The notes beneath the pieces are model-generated. The model was not told the origin of the DNA and ran no database searches. It was given only the letters and a program-made list of their open reading frames with translations. Of a stretch of 64,000 nt of DNA, positions 52,615 to 60,630 are shown piece after piece. Position numbers and translations under genes: made by a program. Within the stretch, counting starts at the first letter, position 1, and every line of letters begins with the position of its first letter. Origin of the DNA: UBA8752 sp036159995 (GTDB lineage: Bacteria; Bacteroidota; Bacteroidia; Flavobacteriales_D; Sanyastnellaceae); NCBI GenBank assembly GCA_036159995.1, contig JAYYEI010000060.1:62001-126000 (forward strand), in the 5' to 3' direction.

Positions 52615-54213
52615 ATGGCCGCATTGACCCAGGAAATCGCCCGGCGGAAAACCTTCGCCATCATCAGTCACCCCGACGCGGGCAAAACCACGCTGACGGA
52701 GAAGTTCCTGCTGTTTGGTGGCGCCATCCAAACCGCCGGCGCGGTCAAGTCCAACAAGATCACCAAGACCGCCGCCTCCGACTTCATGGAAATCGAGCGC
52801 CAGCGGGGCATCTCCGTGGCGACGTCCGTGATGGCGTTCGAATACAAGGACTGCCTGGTCAACCTGCTTGACACGCCCGGTCACCGGGATTTCGCCGAGG
52901 ACACCTACCGGACGCTCACCGCAGTGGACAGCGTGATCCTCGTGATCGACTGCGTCAAGGGCGTCGAGGCGCAGACCGAGCGCCTGATGGAGGTGTGCCG
53001 CATGCGCGACACCCCAGTCATCATCTTCATCAACAAGATGGACCTCGAAGGACGGGACGGATTCGACCTGCTGGATGAACTGGAGGAGAAGCTCAGCATC
53101 AAGGTCCGGCCGCTGTCCTGGCCGATCAGCCAGGGCCACACCTTTCAGGGCGTCTACAACCTGTTCGACAGCACGTTGCGCCTCTTCCAGAGCGACAAGC
53201 AGCGCGTGACCGAGGACCTGCTCAACATCTCGGGCCTCGACGATCCGTCCATCGACGACCTCGTGGGCGAAGACCACGCGGCCCAGCTCCGCGAGGATGT
53301 GGAAATGGTCGAGGGTGTGTACGACCCCTTCGACATGGAGGCCTATGCCCGGGGCGAGGTCGCCCCGGTCTTCTTCGGCTCCGCCGTCAACAACTTCGGC
53401 GTTCAGGAGATGTTGGACTCCTTCATCCGCATCGCCCCCACCCCGAGGCCGCGGCCCACCTCCCAGCGCGAGGTCGAGCCGACCGAGGAGAAGTTCAGCG
53501 GGTTCATTTTCAAGATCCACGCCAACATCGATCCCCGGCACCGGGACCGCATCGCCTTCCTGCGCGTCTGCAGCGGCACCTTCAAGCGGGGTGCCTTCTA
53601 CACCCACACTCGGCTCGGCAAAAAGCTGAAGTTCGCCAACCCTGCCACCTTCATGGCCTCCGCCAAGGCTGTGGTGGACGAGGCCTATCCCGGCGACGTG
53701 GTCGGTCTGTACGACACCGGCAACTTCAAGATCGGCGACACCCTGACCGAAGGCGAGGACCTGCAGTTCCAGGGCATTCCCAGTTTCTCTCCCGAGATCT
53801 TCAAGGAGCTCCAGAACGACGACCCGATGAAGTCGAAGCAACTGGAGAAGGGCATCCAGCAGCTCACGGATGAGGGTGTGGCGCAGCTGTTCATCATGAA
53901 CCCCGGCAACCGCAAGGTGGTCGGCACGGTCGGTGAGCTCCAGTTCGAGGTCATCCAGTACCGGCTCGAGCACGAGTATGGCGCCAAGGCCAGCTTCGTT
54001 CCGAAGCGGTTTCACAAGGCGTGCTGGCTGACGGGCGACGAGGAAAAGATCGCCGAGTTCAAGCGGCTCAAGGTGTCCGAGATGGCGGTGGACAAGGACG
54101 GCAACGACGTCTACCTCGCCCCCTCGGAGTTCCTGCTCGACATGGAGCGCGGCAACTTCCCGGAGATCACCTTCCACACGACCTCGGAGTTCAAGACCGC
54201 CCAAGCGGTGTGA
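52615..54213 (+). CDS. prfC: peptide chain release factor 3
   Basis: GTPase that removes RF1/RF2 from the ribosome after termination. 532 residues, usual size. G domain: ISHPDAGKTTLTEKFL (P-loop), ERQRGISVATSVM (switch), LDTPGHRDFAEDTYRTL, INKMDLEGRDGFD; followed by domain II and the RF3 C-terminal domain (AQLFIMNPGNRKVVGTVGEL, LEHEYGAKASFV). All G motifs intact. Own -7 box overlapping the upstream stop. Confidence 0.97.
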   Translation: MAALTQEIARRKTFAIISHPDAGKTTLTEKFLLFGGAIQTAGAVKSNKITKTAASDFMEIERQRGISVATSVMAFEYKDCLVNLLDTPGHRDFAEDTYRTLTAVDSVILVIDCVKGVEAQTERLMEVCRMRDTPVIIFINKMDLEGRDGFDLLDELEEKLSIKVRPLSWPISQGHTFQGVYNLFDSTLRLFQSDKQRVTEDLLNISGLDDPSIDDLVGEDHAAQLREDVEMVEGVYDPFDMEAYARGEVAPVFFGSAVNNFGVQEMLDSFIRIAPTPRPRPTSQREVEPTEEKFSGFIFKIHANIDPRHRDRIAFLRVCSGTFKRGAFYTHTRLGKKLKFANPATFMASAKAVVDEAYPGDVVGLYDTGNFKIGDTLTEGEDLQFQGIPSFSPEIFKELQNDDPMKSKQLEKGIQQLTDEGVAQLFIMNPGNRKVVGTVGELQFEVIQYRLEHEYGAKASFVPKRFHKACWLTGDEEKIAEFKRLKVSEMAVDKDGNDVYLAPSEFLLDMERGNFPEITFHTTSEFKTAQAV

Positions 54214-54241
54214 ATTCGCTTTCGCGGGCCGTCTCCCCGCC

Positions 54242-54249
54242 TACCTTTG
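54242..54249 (+). promoter_or_regulatory. -7 box (TACCTTTG) for the CarboxypepD_reg gene
   Basis: Perfect TAnnTTTG, exactly 4 nt before the ATG at 54254. Confidence 0.6.
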
Positions 54250-54253
54250 GCGC

Positions 54254-54919
54254 ATGCCGAGCCCGTTCCGCTTTGCGGTCCTTTTCCTTTTGATGGCCTG
54301 TGCCCCGGTCCTGTCCGCCCAGACTGAAGCCGATTCCACCGCCACCCCGATGGTCGTCCAGCTAACCGGCGTGGTGGTCGAGGGCGACTCCCTCGGGCCG
54401 GTTCCCTTCGCCACGGTCTATCGGGCACGGGACCAGCGCGGCACGATCACCGACGAGTACGGGTTCTTCGCGATTCCGGCGCGGGTGGGCGACACCGTCC
54501 GCTTCAGCTCCATTGGTCTCACCGAGTCCTTCCTTGTCGTTCCCGACCTCACGGGCCAGGAAATGCCCGACCGGATGAGCGTGGTCCAGCCCCTCGGCCG
54601 GGACACGGTGATGATGGATGAGGCGCGCATCTATCCTTGGCCGAGCCGGGAGCGGTTCAAAGAGGAGTTTCTCGCCTTGCGTCTCGAGGCCGATGCCCGC
54701 GAACGCGCCCGCCGCAACCTCGACTTCGACCCGATGGCCCTGTATGACCGCATGTCGGAGATGGGCTCCAGTCCGCAGGAAAACTTCCGCATCCTGCAGG
54801 CCCGCCAGGCCGAAATGGCCGGCTACCAAGGCGGCATGGTCCCGGTCAGCCTCCTGAATCCGCTCGCTTGGGGGCAATTCATCAACGCCCTCCGCAACGG
54901 CGAGTTCCGAAAGCGCTGA
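54254..54919 (+). CDS. secreted protein with carboxypeptidase-like regulatory domain
   Basis: 221 residues. Signal peptide MPSPFRFAVLFLLMACAPVL, cleaved after SAQ. Residues about 35-120 form a CarboxypepD_reg-like beta-sandwich (LTGVVVEGDSLGPVPFATVY, GTITDEYGFFAIPARVGDTV, RFSSIGLTES). The rest is helical and charged. Common in Bacteroidota next to TonB-dependent receptors, as here: the receptor gene follows about 45 nt later. Perhaps a periplasmic or outer-membrane accessory of that receptor. Confidence 0.83.
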   Translation: MPSPFRFAVLFLLMACAPVLSAQTEADSTATPMVVQLTGVVVEGDSLGPVPFATVYRARDQRGTITDEYGFFAIPARVGDTVRFSSIGLTESFLVVPDLTGQEMPDRMSVVQPLGRDTVMMDEARIYPWPSRERFKEEFLALRLEADARERARRNLDFDPMALYDRMSEMGSSPQENFRILQARQAEMAGYQGGMVPVSLLNPLAWGQFINALRNGEFRKR

Positions 54920-54964
54920 TTCGCTCCCGTGCAACACATCGGCCCCTTTTCCGTTGAACGCCCC

Positions 54965-57535
54965 GTGAGACCCCTTGGCCTTCTCGCCGTGCTGTTGCTG
55001 CTGTCCCTGTCGGGATCGGCCCAGACCTACCGCGTCTTCGGCCGGGTGACCGATGGCGCTGGGCAGCCCCTCCCCGGGGCCACGGTGCTGCCCCAGGGCA
55101 GCCGGTCGGCCGCCGTGACGGACGCCGATGGCCGCTACGACCTCCCCCTCCGCGACCCCGGCGAAGTGGCCATCCGGTTCACCTTCATCGGCTTCGACCC
55201 GGTCACCCGCAAGACCATTCCGACGCCGGAGGGCACCCGCCTCGACGTGCGGCTCCGCGCCGGTGTGGCCTTGAACCAAGCCGAAGTGGAGGCCGACGGC
55301 ACCCGCACCGGCCCCATCCAGCGCATCGATCCCCGCGTGGCCTCCCGCGTCCCCAGCGTCCGCGGCACGGTGGAGGACCTGCTCATCCAGGCTCCGGTCA
55401 ACTTCACCAGCGAGCTCTCCAGCGCCTACAATGTGCGCGGTGGCAGCTTCGACGAGAACCTCGTCTACGTCAACGGCATCGAAGTCTACCGCCCGTTCCT
55501 CGTCCGGGCCGGTCAGCAAGAAGGCCTCTCCTTCCCCAACCCCGACATGATCCAGTCCATCCGCTTCTCCGCAGGCGGATTCGAGGCCAAGTACGGGGAC
55601 CGAATGAGCTCGGTGCTCGACATCCAATACCGCCGCCCGCAAGACTTCGGTGGCCGCGCCACGGCCAGCCTGCTCGGTGGCCAGTTCCAGGTGGAGGATG
55701 TCTCCGAGGACAAGCGGTGGACCTACAATCTGGGCCTCCGGTACCGGAACAATGGCTACGTGCTCGGCGGCCTCGATGAAAGCGGTGAGTACCGGCCGGT
55801 CTATACCGACCTGCAGGGCTACATCACCTACGACCCCGACGGCTACGGGCCTTGGGAAATCCAGGCGCTCGCCACAGCGGCCCAGAACCGGTACCGCTTC
55901 ATCCCGCAGACCCGGGAGACCAACGTCGGCACCATCAACGAGGCGCTCCGCCTCACGGTCTACTTCGATGGCCAGGAGGTCACGCAGTACCGCACGGGCT
56001 TCGGCGCCCTGGCTGCCGATCGAGTCACCCCGACCTCCCGCGTCCGATTCATCGCCTCCGCCTTCCGCACCGACGAGGTGGAGACCTTTGACATCCTCGG
56101 TGGCTACTTCCTGAGCCAGCTCGAACGCGATCCGGGCTCCGATGCCTTTGGTGAGGCGTTGGGATTGCAGGGCGTCGGGTATTTCCTGAACCACGCCCGC
56201 AACGACCTGCAAGCCACAGTACTCACCGGCAGCGCCCGCGGCTCCTTCACCCGCGCCAAGGAGGCCCACCTCATCGAGTGGGGCGTCCAAGCCCGCCACG
56301 AGATCATCGACGACACCCTCAACGAGTGGGAGCTCGTCGACAGCGCCGGCTACATCGTGCCGCACCCGCCGGACAACATCGGATACACCGACGACGACGA
56401 CCGCCCCTTCCAGCAGATCCAGCTGCAGGACGTAGTCCGCACCGAGAACCGCACGGCCTCCAGCCGCCTCATGGCCTACCTGCAGGACACGTGGAAGGGC
56501 ACCTGGACCGACGGAAGCGAATGGGAGCTGCACGCCGGCGCCCGGCTGCACCATTGGACCTTCAACGGCCAGACCGTGGGCGGACCCCGTTTCCACGCGG
56601 CCTGGAAGCCGAAATGGTCGATGGGCACGGACTCCCTGGGCAACCAGGTCATGCGGGACGTCGTCTTCAATCTCGCCGGCGGCTGGTACTGGCAGCCTCC
56701 GTTCTACCGGGAAATGCGCGACCTGTCCGGCATGGTCAACCCCGACATCCAGGCCCAACGGGCCCTGCACCTCATCGCCGGGGCCAACTACCGCTTCGAC
56801 TGGCAGGGCCGCCCCTTCCTGCTCAACGCCGAGCTCTACCACAAGGACATGGCGTCCCTCATCCCTTACGAGGTCGAGAACGTCCGCCTGCGGTACTACG
56901 CCGAAAACAACGCGGTGGGCCGCGCCACCGGACTCGACCTCATGCTCAACGGCGAGTTCATCGACGGCGTCCAAAGCTGGATGCGCATGAGCTTCCTGCG
57001 TGCCCAGGAGGACCTGACGGACGACGGCTACTACGATTACTACAACGAAGCCGGCGAGCTCATCATCCCCGGCTATTCATTCGATCCGGTCGCCACGGAC
57101 AGCACGCTGGTGCAGCCGGGCTTCATCCCCCGCCCCACCGACCAGCGCTTCTCCATGTCCATGCTGTTCCAGGACGAGATGCCGGGCGCCCCAGAGTACA
57201 AGGTCCTCCTGAGCCTCTTCTACGGCACGGGCCTGCCCTTTGGACCGCCGGACTTCGAGCGCTACAAGGACACCCTGCGCTTGCCCGCCTACCGCCGCGT
57301 CGACATCGGCTTCTCCCGCGACCTCTTCCTCGGGGACCGCAGCACCCAGCGGAAGGACGGCTCGACCCGCGCCAAACCGCTCGAAGGCTTCGTCGCCCTC
57401 GAGGTCTTCAACCTCCTCGGCATCCGCAACACCATCAACCACACGTGGATCCAGGACGTCACCGGCCGGCGCTACGCCATCCCGAACTACCTGACGTCGC
57501 GACGCATCAACCTGAAGTTCACCCTCCGCTTCTGA
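54965..57535 (+). CDS. TonB-dependent receptor with CarboxypepD_reg domain
   Basis: 856 residues from the GTG at 54965, where a clean signal peptide begins (MRPLGLLAVLLLLSLSGSAQ); a GTG at 54929 would add 12 residues before it. Residues about 22-105: CarboxypepD_reg domain (VFGRVTDGAGQPLPGATVLP, AVTDADGRYDL). Then a plug domain (NVRGGSFDENLVYVNGIEVY, SIRFSAGGFEAKYGDRMSSV) and a long beta-barrel to the aromatic terminal strand (INLKFTLRF). Transports an unknown ligand across the outer membrane with TonB energy. No SusD-like partner is next to it, so it is not a classical polysaccharide locus. Confidence 0.9.
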   Translation: MRPLGLLAVLLLLSLSGSAQTYRVFGRVTDGAGQPLPGATVLPQGSRSAAVTDADGRYDLPLRDPGEVAIRFTFIGFDPVTRKTIPTPEGTRLDVRLRAGVALNQAEVEADGTRTGPIQRIDPRVASRVPSVRGTVEDLLIQAPVNFTSELSSAYNVRGGSFDENLVYVNGIEVYRPFLVRAGQQEGLSFPNPDMIQSIRFSAGGFEAKYGDRMSSVLDIQYRRPQDFGGRATASLLGGQFQVEDVSEDKRWTYNLGLRYRNNGYVLGGLDESGEYRPVYTDLQGYITYDPDGYGPWEIQALATAAQNRYRFIPQTRETNVGTINEALRLTVYFDGQEVTQYRTGFGALAADRVTPTSRVRFIASAFRTDEVETFDILGGYFLSQLERDPGSDAFGEALGLQGVGYFLNHARNDLQATVLTGSARGSFTRAKEAHLIEWGVQARHEIIDDTLNEWELVDSAGYIVPHPPDNIGYTDDDDRPFQQIQLQDVVRTENRTASSRLMAYLQDTWKGTWTDGSEWELHAGARLHHWTFNGQTVGGPRFHAAWKPKWSMGTDSLGNQVMRDVVFNLAGGWYWQPPFYREMRDLSGMVNPDIQAQRALHLIAGANYRFDWQGRPFLLNAELYHKDMASLIPYEVENVRLRYYAENNAVGRATGLDLMLNGEFIDGVQSWMRMSFLRAQEDLTDDGYYDYYNEAGELIIPGYSFDPVATDSTLVQPGFIPRPTDQRFSMSMLFQDEMPGAPEYKVLLSLFYGTGLPFGPPDFERYKDTLRLPAYRRVDIGFSRDLFLGDRSTQRKDGSTRAKPLEGFVALEVFNLLGIRNTINHTWIQDVTGRRYAIPNYLTSRRINLKFTLRF

Positions 57536-57552
57536 GCCCTGGCTTTTCCTTT

Positions 57553-57590
57553 AAAAAAAGAGGGCCGGACTGATTGACAGCCCGGCCCCC
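57553..57590. terminator. bidirectional hairpin terminator between receptor and Cys-repeat genes
   Basis: GGGCCGG (57562-57568) pairs with CCGGCCC (57582-57588) around a 13-nt loop. A run of seven A at 57553-57559 gives a T tract for minus-strand transcripts, so it should strongly end the Cys-repeat gene at 57630-60395. Plus-strand T run (GGTTTTGG) is weaker, for the TonB receptor gene. Confidence 0.7.
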
Positions 57591-57629
57591 GGTTTTGGTT
57601 CGCCACGCTGAGGCGGCCAGGTCAGATCA

Positions 57630-60395
57630 TCACTCGTCGTCGTCCATGACGCCGTCGTCGTTCATGCCGTCGTCGCCATCGCTGTCGTTGGCGGGTTGCT
57701 CCTCCGGGACCTCGAGACAGGTCTGGTAGAGGGTCAGGAACGGCGTGAGGTCGAAGGCGGAGAAGCAGGAGTCCTCCTGGAAGAACGGGTTGTAGCCTTC
57801 GGCACCGGTCGTGTCCGCACCGCACACTCCGAAGAGGCAGAGCAGGTGGGTCAGGTCGGCCACCGTATAGCAGTAGTCACCATTCCAGTCCGGATTGTAG
57901 GCCGGCGGGATCAGAGCTTCCACCTCGTCGCAGAGGCCGTCGCCGTCCTCGTCGTTGATGCAGTTGCCGTCACAGTCGAGGTAGAACTCGTCGGGGTAGG
58001 TGCACGTGCTGTCTTCTTCCGTAGCCAGGGGCACGAAATTGCATGCAATCGTGTCCGTACAACCGAAAATCTCGTCTTCGTCGCAGACCAGGTCACCGTC
58101 GGCATCGTTCAGGCAGTTGCCGTCACAGTCCACGTAGTCCTTTCCGAACAGGTCAATCGGATACTCGCAGATACCGGCGTCTGTCGCGGTGGCGTCGTAG
58201 TTGCAGGCATCTTCCTCCTGACAACCCACGATCTCGTCTTCATCGCAGACCAAGTCACCATCAGTGTCATTCAAGCAGTTGCCATCGCAGTCCACGTTGT
58301 CGACGCCGTAGAGGTCAATCGGATAGTCGCAGGGTGCCGGGTCTGTGGCGGCCGGGTCGTAGTTGCAGGCTTCCGCCTCCTGACATCCGACAATCTCGTC
58401 GTCGTTACAGACACCATCGTCATCGGCGTCATTGTCCACGATCACACCGTCCTCACAAGTCTCGCAGATGCCGTCGACGTAGGTACAGGACCCATCGTCA
58501 ATGGTGGCCTCGTCGTCGTAGTTGCAGCCCGCTGCGTCGGTACATCCAGCACAGCTCAGATACTCACAGGAACCGTCGTTGTCGGTGGCCGCCGCATCGT
58601 AGTTGCACGCACCGTCCTCCGTACAGCCCTCCACTTCGAGCTCGTCACAGACGCCGTCGCCGTCGCTGTCGTTGAGGCAGTTGCCATCGCAGTCATAGTA
58701 CTGCTCAGCATAAGTGCAGGATCCATCGCTGTCGGTGGCGGCAGCATTGTAGTTGCAAGCCGTGTCGTCCTGGCAGCCGGGAATCTCCAGCTCGTCGCAG
58801 ACGCCGTCCTCGTCGCTGTCGTTGAGGCAGTTGCCGTCGCAGTCGTAGTACTCCTCGGCATAGGTGCAGGACCCGTCATTGTCGGTGGCGGCAGCGTCGT
58901 AGTTGCAGGCGGTGTCGTCGTCACAACCGGCGACCTCCAGCTCGTCACAAACGCCGTCTCCATCGGCATCGTTCAAGCAGTTGCCGGAGCAGTCATAGTA
59001 GGTCTCAGCGTAGAAACAGGTACCGTCGTCCTCCGTGGCGGCCGCGCTGTAGTTGCAGGCCGTATCGTCCGTGCAGCCGACTGTCTCCAGCTCGTCGCAG
59101 ATGCCATCGCCGTCCGTGTCGTTGATGCAGTTGCCGTCACAGTCGTAGTACTGATCCGGGTAGGTGCAAGAACCATCGTTGTCCGTCGCCGAAGCATTGT
59201 AGTTGCACGCGGTATCGTCGTCACAACCGGGAACTTCGTCGCCATCGCACACCCCATCACCGTCGGCGTCAGCGAGGCAATTGCCGTCACAGTCGAGACC
59301 TGCGTCCGGGTACGTACAAGAACCGTCGTTGTCCGTGGCGGAAGCATCGTAGTTGCACGCGGTGTCGTCGTCACAACCGGGCACCTCGAACTCGTTGCAC
59401 ACTCCGTCTCCATCGTCGTCGGCGAGGCAGTTGCCGTCGCAATCGTACCCAGCATCAGCGTAAGAGCAGGAACCGTCGTCGTCCGTGGCGCTTGCATCAT
59501 AGTTGCAGGCTGTGTCATCGGTGCAGCCCCCAATCTCGTCTTCGTCGCAGACCAGGTCGCCGTCGGCATCGTTCAGGCAGTTGCCATCGCAATCGACATT
59601 GGTCGCGTCCGGGTACGTACAGCTGCCATCATCGGACGTGGCTGCAGCGTCGTAGTTGCAGGCCGTATCATCGGTACAGCCGGGAACGCCGGCACCGAAG
59701 TAGAAGGTGTCGCGGAATTCATCCGAACCATCGCCATCGATGAACACCTGGACGTAGATCTGTCCGCTGAGTTCACCCGTGGTGGTGAATTGACCCGCCA
59801 ACACCTTGAGGTCATCGCCGGCCACACCGTTGGCGTCGCCGTTCAAGGCGTACCATGCGCCACCGATTCCATCGTCGATGGCGATGTTGCCACCGGGAAG
59901 CCCACCGCCCGGATCGAAGTTGGTGAACCACGGGTTGTCGTTGGACTGGACCGTGCTCACGTTGGCCTCACCGGCGAGGGCATTCGGCGTGCCCGTCAGA
60001 CCGATGGTCACCCACGTGTCGTAAGCGAGGTCTGGGTATATCGGGAAGAGCAGGCTGTTGATGCCATTCGGAACACCAGCACCCAAGGCGGCGTGGTAAA
60101 AGTTCGTCGTGGTCTCGACATAGGTTGGATTCGTCGCATCCCCCGACACAGACGACAGGAAGTCAGTCGGTCCATTGGTCGTCACATAGATGTGCGTCGT
60201 GCTATATCCCGTCAGGTCGGTCACACCGAGAGCACCGACGAGGATGCCGATGTTCTCATTGATGACTTCGACTTCGATGCCGTATCCTTCAGGTGCAGCG
60301 GCCGCATTGACTGCGATTTGCTGCTGAGCGTTCGCGGAGGATAGCAAGAGCCCGATGCCGGCGGCAAGGGCCAAGAGGTAAGTGTGAAAGCGCAT
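57630..60395 (-). CDS. secreted Cys-repeat protein with N-terminal module and acidic tail
   Basis: 921 residues from the ATG at 60395. Signal peptide MRFHTYLLALAAGIGLLLSS, cleaved near NAQ. Residues about 40-235: the same unnamed ~190-residue module found five times in the giant protein. Then 12 Cys repeats of about 46 residues, each GC.DDTACNYDA.ATD.DGSC followed by YDCDGNCLND.DGDGVCDE.E, where the D.DGDG.CDE segment is calcium-binding-like. The C-terminus has two Cys-bracketed hairpins (CYTVADLTHLLCLFGVC and CFSAFDLTPFLTLYQTC) related to the dockerin-like tails of its relatives, then a very acidic end (GDDGMNDDGVMDDDE). No T9SS tail recognised. Probably a surface-exposed, Ca2+-stabilised protein; ligand unknown. 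Confidence 0.88.
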   Translation of the reverse strand: MRFHTYLLALAAGIGLLLSSANAQQQIAVNAAAAPEGYGIEVEVINENIGILVGALGVTDLTGYSTTHIYVTTNGPTDFLSSVSGDATNPTYVETTTNFYHAALGAGVPNGINSLLFPIYPDLAYDTWVTIGLTGTPNALAGEANVSTVQSNDNPWFTNFDPGGGLPGGNIAIDDGIGGAWYALNGDANGVAGDDLKVLAGQFTTTGELSGQIYVQVFIDGDGSDEFRDTFYFGAGVPGCTDDTACNYDAAATSDDGSCTYPDATNVDCDGNCLNDADGDLVCDEDEIGGCTDDTACNYDASATDDDGSCSYADAGYDCDGNCLADDDGDGVCNEFEVPGCDDDTACNYDASATDNDGSCTYPDAGLDCDGNCLADADGDGVCDGDEVPGCDDDTACNYNASATDNDGSCTYPDQYYDCDGNCINDTDGDGICDELETVGCTDDTACNYSAAATEDDGTCFYAETYYDCSGNCLNDADGDGVCDELEVAGCDDDTACNYDAAATDNDGSCTYAEEYYDCDGNCLNDSDEDGVCDELEIPGCQDDTACNYNAAATDSDGSCTYAEQYYDCDGNCLNDSDGDGVCDELEVEGCTEDGACNYDAAATDNDGSCEYLSCAGCTDAAGCNYDDEATIDDGSCTYVDGICETCEDGVIVDNDADDDGVCNDDEIVGCQEAEACNYDPAATDPAPCDYPIDLYGVDNVDCDGNCLNDTDGDLVCDEDEIVGCQEEDACNYDATATDAGICEYPIDLFGKDYVDCDGNCLNDADGDLVCDEDEIFGCTDTIACNFVPLATEEDSTCTYPDEFYLDCDGNCINDEDGDGLCDEVEALIPPAYNPDWNGDYCYTVADLTHLLCLFGVCGADTTGAEGYNPFFQEDSCFSAFDLTPFLTLYQTCLEVPEEQPANDSDGDDGMNDDGVMDDDE
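57910..59690 (-). repeat. 12 tandem Cys/EF-hand-like repeats
   Basis: In-frame tandem units of mostly about 138-165 nt inside the Cys-repeat gene, the most regular array in the window. Units 2-7 are nearly uniform; unit 8 is short, and 9-12 carry extra residues. The regularity suggests expansion by unequal crossing-over or copy number variation. Confidence 0.85.
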
Positions 60396-60413
60396 GGTTC
60401 GGTTATAGAAGAC

Positions 60414-60421
60414 GAAAAATA
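60414..60421 (-). promoter_or_regulatory. putative -7 box (TATTTTTC) for the Cys-repeat gene
   Basis: Minus-strand TATTTTTC, 18 nt before the ATG at 60395; identical to the octamer before the M49 gene. The 235-nt divergent gap 60396-60630 is otherwise AT-rich and holds no gene. Confidence 0.4.
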
Positions 60422-60618
60422 TTGAGGGCCATGTATAATCCTGACTCATAGATTTCAACAGCGTGCTAAATGCGACTAACCCCCTTCCCAATGACTATAT
60501 GACCCATCAATCTGGCGATTGAATCTCCAAATGCCGTCGACCCCGATTGATCTCATGAAACCCGCAGGAACAGATGAGCGATGGAGCAGCGGCATTCAGA
60601 TTAGGTCGGGAGGCCGAT

Positions 60619-60626
60619 TAACTTGG
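60619..60626 (+). promoter_or_regulatory. -7-like box (TAACTTGG) for the lectin gene
   Basis: TAnnTTTG variant (one mismatch), exactly 4 nt before the ATG at 60631. Confidence 0.45.
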
Positions 60627-60630
60627 GGGC

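Noticed and set aside
51148..54204. Minus-strand frame of about 1018 codons
   Set aside because: Opposite to the SDR, glycosyltransferase and prfC genes, all with intact motifs; no domain recognised in the antisense frame.
54362..56974. Minus-strand frame of 870 codons
   Set aside because: Antisense to the TonB-type receptor and CarboxypepD_reg genes, which have signal peptides and clear domains.
57910..59690. Regular repeats resembling a CRISPR array
   Set aside because: Repeat units are about 140-165 nt, in one open frame and encode conserved Cys/Asp positions; there are no short palindromic repeats, unique spacers or cas genes.
57696..60344. Open frame of 882 codons on the plus strand opposite the Cys-repeat gene
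   Set aside because: It is antisense to a protein with a signal peptide and 12 regular repeats; it lacks any recognisable domain and is open only because the GC-rich repeat codons leave no stop in that phase.
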